From contig CAZJYC010000008.1 of the NCBI GenBank assembly GCA_964550165.1, positions 1 through 53,534 on the forward strand: a DNA stretch of 53,534 nucleotides, in the 5' to 3' direction. The translations under genes and the position numbers were made by a program. How positions within the stretch are numbered: position 1 is the first letter of the stretch; the number at the start of each line of letters is the position of its first letter. A model generated the notes under the pieces. It saw nothing but the letters and a program-made list of their open reading frames with translations, searched no databases and was not told the DNA's origin. Positions 50,542 through 53,534 of this stretch are shown here, piece after piece. This DNA comes from CAZJYC01 sp964550165 (GTDB taxonomy: Bacteria; Acidobacteriota; Aminicenantia; Aminicenantales; Aminicenantaceae).

Positions 50542-51210
50542 ATGAGAAAGTGCAATTTTGAAGATCTTATCGATGATTATTTATTGAATAGATTGGATGA
50601 GGACAAAAAGAAAAAATTCGAAGAGCATTACTTCAACTGCCCCAATTGTTTTGAGAAAATGGTCGAAAGAGACGAGCTCATTTCCGTCATGAAGCATAAA
50701 GGGGATATGATTTTTCATGATGAGCGCGCAGTGGAAAAAGTCAAAGAAGCGAGCGGGTTCGAAAAGATCGTTACTCTCCTTACTCCCAGACAGTGGGCAA
50801 CGGCTGCAGTCTCAGCCTGTTTGCTCCTCCTTGTCACCTTCAGCCTTATCTTCTATGCTTATCTTAATCCCAAGATTACTTCGCCTTTTTTTGAGCGAAT
50901 AAATAAAATTGATATAAGGGGTGGAGAAATAAAGATAAAACTTATTCCTCCTATTGATATAAAAAAGGCCCCGATAAAATTTGAGTGGTCAAAAGCAGGT
51001 AAAGATGCGGAATACGAAATCTGCATTTGCGACAACGGCAATGTATTGTGGTCTGCCAAAACAAAAGAAAATTTCATAGTTCTTCCAGAAGATGTCAAAA
51101 GATGCATAACATCGGATAAGGAATATTCTTGTGAGGTAATGGCTTTTTCTCCCCAGGGAAGGTTTATCGCTCCCGGCGATATTAAATTCAAGAACTGGAA
51201 AACCGAGTAA
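50542..51210 (+). CDS. Orphan anti-sigma-like membrane protein with HC2 zinc finger
   Basis: 222 residues. The N-terminus has the zinc-finger anti-sigma layout: DDYLLNRLDEDKKKKFEEHYFNCPNC (two parts), with His29, Cys33 and Cys36 in HxxxCxxC. A linker leads to one membrane helix (AAVSACLLLLVTFSLIFYAYL), then a beta-rich extracytoplasmic domain that looks fibronectin-III-like (IKFEWSKAGKDAEYEICI, CEVMAFSPQGRF). No sigma factor gene is adjacent, so its partner is elsewhere or lost in the decayed neighbourhood. Similar in plan to the anti-sigma gene at 2761. AAGAGGCAG precedes the ATG. Confidence 0.8.
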   Translation: MRKCNFEDLIDDYLLNRLDEDKKKKFEEHYFNCPNCFEKMVERDELISVMKHKGDMIFHDERAVEKVKEASGFEKIVTLLTPRQWATAAVSACLLLLVTFSLIFYAYLNPKITSPFFERINKIDIRGGEIKIKLIPPIDIKKAPIKFEWSKAGKDAEYEICICDNGNVLWSAKTKENFIVLPEDVKRCITSDKEYSCEVMAFSPQGRFIAPGDIKFKNWKTE

Positions 51211-51566
51211 AGCCCTATCTTTCCTCTTTCCAATCCTGAGAGTATTTCCTTCTAATCTTCTTCCACCTCTTCCTCCGCATACATCAGGCTTTTATTTTCG
51301 CTTTCATCAGGGATAAGTTCTTTTATTATCTTTTCAGTTTTGGGAAGTCAAGGCTTTAGGGAACCTTGCTTACATTTAAGATATATTCAACAATTTGCCT
51401 CTAAGGAAATCATTATGAATTACGTTCAGTTATTTCGATTCGCTTATCTCTCCTATCTCATCGCTTCTCGAAACTTTCCTTGCGAACGATGCCCTTACTT
51501 TGCTTTTTAGCGCTATTGACTTGGTGAATCCTCTGGCATTATATTTTTAACATGGTCAACAGATGA
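51211..51566. other. Gap with possible relics, no intact gene
   Basis: AT- and pyrimidine-rich. The minus strand has a coding-like tail of about 33 codons ending at 51252 (…KTEKIIKELIPDESENKSL… then MYAEEEVEED, stop) without a start. Nothing else is recognisable. Confidence 0.4.
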
Positions 51567-52121
51567 GGTCAGAGCCAAAAGAGGAGGGGGAAAAAATTTG
51601 ATCCCGATCTCAATCTTCTGGATACGTTAGCGACCATTCCCGGCCCATCCCCTGCATCTCTAAATCCGTTTATGCCAGTTTTCGACTGGAAACTCGCGGA
51701 TAACGGTAATATTGTCTATGGCTACCCTAAAGACTATGAACTGCAGATTATCAATCCTGAAGGAGAAATAATAAAAAAAATATTCAAAGATTATGATCCT
51801 GTGGAAATAACCGAAGAAGAGAAAGAAGAACGGACAAAGGATGCTCCTGCTGGAATAACGTTTGATTTTTCAAAATACCACTCTGCCTATTATCGCCTCA
51901 CGCTCGACGATCAAGGAAGAATTTTTGTCCAGACATGGAAAAAAAAGAAGGGCGAGGAAGGAAATTACCACGATGTCTTCGATTCTGAGGGAAGATACAT
52001 GGCAAAAATTTTTCTTAAAGCAACGCCCCATGTATGGAAAAAAGGGAAGCTTTATACTATAGAGGAAGATGAAGAAGGGTATCAGTCAGTCAAGCGGTAT
52101 AAGGTAAAGTGGAATATCTGA
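51567..52121 (+). pseudogene. C-terminal part of a six-bladed beta-propeller protein
   Basis: The frame is open from a TGA at 51564, and homologous-looking sequence begins before the first ATG (51672): KKFDPDLNLLDTLA, then FMPVFDWKLADNGNIVYGYPKDYEL. It continues through EIIKKIFKDYDPVEITEEEKEE, DDQGRIFVQTWKKK, HDVFDSEGRYMAKIFLK and VWKKGKLYTIEEDEEGYQSVKRYKV. This is the second half of the roughly 350-400-residue '6-bladed beta-propeller' proteins common in Aminicenantes-like and Bacteroidetes genomes. The N-terminal blades and signal peptide are absent, so it is probably a 5'-truncated pseudogene rather than a functional 149-residue protein. Confidence 0.65.
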
Positions 52122-52143
52122 CTCTTAGAATATTTCTGCTGTA

Positions 52144-52196
52144 TGACATATATATACACGTCTACACTTGACATATATATTTAATTTTCATATAAC
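52144..52196 (+). promoter_or_regulatory. Promoter of the toxin-antitoxin operon with direct repeat
   Basis: TTGACA (52168-52173) and TATAAC (52191-52196) are 17 bases apart, close to consensus. TGACATATATAT occurs at 52144-52155 and again at 52169-52180, the second copy overlapping the -35 box. A repeated site over the promoter suits autorepression by the antitoxin. Confidence 0.75.
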
Positions 52197-52233
52197 CAGA
52201 GGTGTTCGTAACGATCTTGATTTGAGGGATATC

Positions 52234-52506
52234 ATGAAAACGGTAAACGCTTTAAAGATCAGAAATCATCTGGGTGAAGTATTAAAAGAGCTGAACAAGA
52301 CCGGGAAACCTATCTTGGTCAGTAAGGGGAGAAAAATTCAGGCGGTCCTCATCACTCCTGAGCAATTCAAAAAAAGATTTCTCGACTATCAGGCTGAGGA
52401 AGAAAGAAAACGCCTGCTGGACATTATCAAGGGATTGAAGGCAAAAAGACACGGGACAAAAGACAGCGTTGAGGTGCTTCGTGAATTGAGAGGATACGAG
52501 CAATGA
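52234..52506 (+). CDS. Type II antitoxin, Phd/YefM-like
   Basis: 90 residues from the ATG at 52234 (TTGAGGGATATC before it). An upstream in-frame TTG at 52168 lies inside the promoter and is rejected. MKTVNALKIRNHLGEVLKELNKTGKPILVSKGRKIQAVLITPEQF is the Phd/YefM DNA-binding fold in parts (xxAxxxRxxLxxxLxxxxxxxxPIxIxKxGxxxAVLIxxxxF). The charged C-terminus (AEEERKRLLDIIKGLKAKR) should neutralise the toxin. Its stop overlaps the toxin start as ATGA. Antitoxin-toxin order and coupling are typical; it likely represses its own promoter. Confidence 0.9.
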   Translation: MKTVNALKIRNHLGEVLKELNKTGKPILVSKGRKIQAVLITPEQFKKRFLDYQAEEERKRLLDIIKGLKAKRHGTKDSVEVLRELRGYEQ

Positions 52507-52934
52507 TCTGGGTGATCGATGCCTCGGTGGCCGTTCGGTGGTTTATTGAACAGGAATATCATCCCCATTCTGACCTGATCCTCGAAAAAGTCCTCTCTCA
52601 ACCGGAAAGATTTGCCGTGCCCGAGCTCTTTTGCTTTGAGGTCTATGCGGTTTTGTGCCGGATCCATCCCCAGGGGACTGAGGCTTTCCTGAAAGGCATG
52701 ATTCCAATTTTGAATTGTGGAATTTCGCGTTATCCTATGACTGAAAGCCTAGCCCTTCAAGCTTCTTCTTTTATCGCTAAGGGACTTACAGGATATGATG
52801 CCTGTTATGCGGCATTGGCAAAAGAACTAAAAGGCTTGTGGCTGACTTTTGATGACACAGCTCATCAGCTTATCAAAAAAGCCAACCTATCACATTCTTT
52901 ATTAAAAAGCCTACCGAGGGATTGGGAAGGCTGA
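52503..52934 (+). CDS. vapC: PIN-domain toxin, VapC-like
   Basis: 143 residues, a single PIN domain. Acidic residues of the Mg2+ site are visible: Asp6 (WVIDASV), Glu46 (CFEVYAVL), Asp99 (GLTGYDACYAALA) and Asp117 (LTFDD). VapC toxins cleave tRNA or rRNA when released from their antitoxin. The partner here is a Phd/YefM-type antitoxin, a combination seen regularly. It starts within the antitoxin stop codon. The toxin appears intact. Confidence 0.93.
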   Translation: MIWVIDASVAVRWFIEQEYHPHSDLILEKVLSQPERFAVPELFCFEVYAVLCRIHPQGTEAFLKGMIPILNCGISRYPMTESLALQASSFIAKGLTGYDACYAALAKELKGLWLTFDDTAHQLIKKANLSHSLLKSLPRDWEG

Positions 52935-53302
52935 TTTTGGAGGAAACAGGCCGTTCTGCCAGTTTAAGCATTAAGCATTTCTGTAATTGTTGCTCAGTCA
53001 AATCTGGAGGATAAACCTCGGGTCCTATGAACCGGCCGTCAACAAAGCTTCTCATCTTACGTTTTTATCTGCCAATTTTCTTTTTTATCTCCGCCATTCC
53101 CGATCAACAAGGGGGAAAGATGCCAGCATCCAGACCAGTGCTTCCCAAGACTGTCGGGCTCTGGATAATGAACTTGCTAAAGGAACACTTGATAGAACAC
53201 TAAAATGAGCCCGTCCTAAAAATGGGATGCAAAAAAGAGCTTGTGCTTTTTTATTCTGGATATTAAATAAAGAAACAGGTTAAAACTTTAAGGAGAAATG
53301 AG
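52935..53302. other. Gap between toxin and aminotransferase
   Basis: Contains AAGGAG (53290-53295), the ribosome-binding site of the next gene. On the minus strand a coding-like frame (52873-53055: RSFVDGRFIGPEVYPPDL, TEQQLQKCL) overlaps the toxin end and has no known domain; it may be a relic. No terminator was identified with confidence. Confidence 0.4.
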
Positions 53303-53534
53303 ATGGATTTCAGGAGTCTTTCTTTCCCTGAGGCGCCTGTGATAAAAACTCAGCCTCCCGGTCCCCGGTCAAAGGATTATCTTGATTTTCAGTCGGCTCA
53401 CGAAGGTTCTGCCGTCTCCTATCCGCGGGGAATGCCCATGGCTTTGAGCCGTGCCCGAGGCGTGACTGTGGAGGATGTAGACGGAAATGTCTACATCGAT
53501 TTTTTCGGAGGAGCCGGGGTGATGAATGTCGGGC
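53303..53534 (+). CDS. Class III PLP-dependent aminotransferase, N-terminal part (cut by window edge)
   Basis: 77 codons from the ATG at 53303 to the window end. AAGGAG ends 7 bases before it; an overlapping ATG at 53298 runs into a stop after about a dozen codons. The segment PPGPRSKDYLDFQSAHEGSAVSYPRGMPMALSRARG (in parts) followed by VTVEDVDGNVYIDFFGGAGVMNVG is the start of class III enzymes such as 4-aminobutyrate or diaminobutyrate aminotransferase (DxDGNxYIDFxxGxGVxxxG). The PLP Lys lies beyond the window, so substrate class cannot be fixed. Confidence 0.88.
   Translation, partial: MDFRSLSFPEAPVIKTQPPGPRSKDYLDFQSAHEGSAVSYPRGMPMALSRARGVTVEDVDGNVYIDFFGGAGVMNVG

Noticed and set aside
51252..51350. 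Coding-like minus-strand tail ending MYAEEEVEED
   Set aside because: Looks like the end of a gene, but it is too short, has no start and cannot be assigned to a family.
52873..53055. 60-codon minus-strand frame overlapping the VapC-like toxin end
   Set aside because: No ribosome-binding site or known domain, and overlaps a confident gene; may be a relic.
1..53534. CRISPR array
   Set aside because: No series of direct repeats with regular unique spacers is present; the repeats found are palindromic and dispersed or a single tandem pair.

Overview
The window looks like a chromosomal segment of a Gram-negative, probably heterotrophic bacterium. It encodes an Oar-type TonB-dependent receptor, an outer-membrane beta-barrel protein, several lipoproteins, and many secreted or membrane-anchored enzymes. 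A GWxTD lipoprotein, a sulfatase-fold/TPR protein, a DUF5916 protein, a six-bladed propeller remnant and a TPR tail ending in a 'DLWKDADPGI' motif are together most familiar to me from Candidatus Aminicenantes and neighbouring Acidobacteria-like lineages. That placement is an inference from protein style; no rRNA or other decisive marker is present.

Layout. 0-6 kb, minus strand: a response regulator whose phospho-acceptor Asp is Glu, followed by accD and folC; then an ECF sigma / anti-sigma / DUF4097 operon; then a decayed DUF5916 gene. 6.4-11.8 kb, plus strand: a five-gene YbhGFSR-like ABC-2 exporter (HlyD lipoprotein, two ATPases, two permeases). 11.9-19.3 kb: a GT39-type glycosyltransferase, an exported cyanophycinase with a YfcC-type permease, a beta-barrel protein and small membrane proteins. 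19.5-23.3 kb: a phosphate transporter with its DUF47 partner, a candidate structured RNA, a Mut7-C protein, a NicO-like transporter and tRNA-Ala(CGC). 23.7-26.8 kb: khpA, an RpoD-type sigma factor and an RRM protein, with two long homopurine/homopyrimidine tracts. 27-33 kb: two exported methyltransferases flanking a CbiX-like protein and an alcohol dehydrogenase, then a CocE/NonD hydrolase. 33-40 kb: GWxTD protein, sulfatase-TPR protein and a 1077-residue TonB-dependent receptor. 40.6-47.4 kb: GyrI-like protein, MsrB-MsrA fusion, membrane proteins, and an M24 peptidase with a POT-type peptide transporter. 47.6-53.5 kb: a decay-rich stretch with gene relics, a second RRM gene, a class C serine hydrolase, an orphan zinc-finger anti-sigma-like protein, a Phd/VapC toxin-antitoxin pair and the start of a class III aminotransferase.

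The strongest undescribed-looking signal is the pair of RRM genes at 26.4 and 48.2 kb. Each has a well-formed sigma-70-type promoter with a 17-base spacer. In each, a conserved leader of about 120 bases begins exactly 7 bases after the -10 box. An identical outer stem encloses an inner hairpin whose two arms change together between copies, and a further weak hairpin could hide the ribosome-binding site. This looks like a structured, possibly autoregulatory RNA leader. A second candidate is a roughly 149-base intergenic element at 21.73-21.88 kb that folds by perfect pairing into a closing stem and two arms, just upstream of the phosphate-transport genes.

The window also carries two families of short palindromic repeats (an A-run/GGGG...CCCC/T-run hairpin, and a larger MITE-like hairpin) and at least six gene relics. 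This suggests a genome that is shedding genes and accumulating small repeats. All calls rest on reading the sequence; no database search was run.
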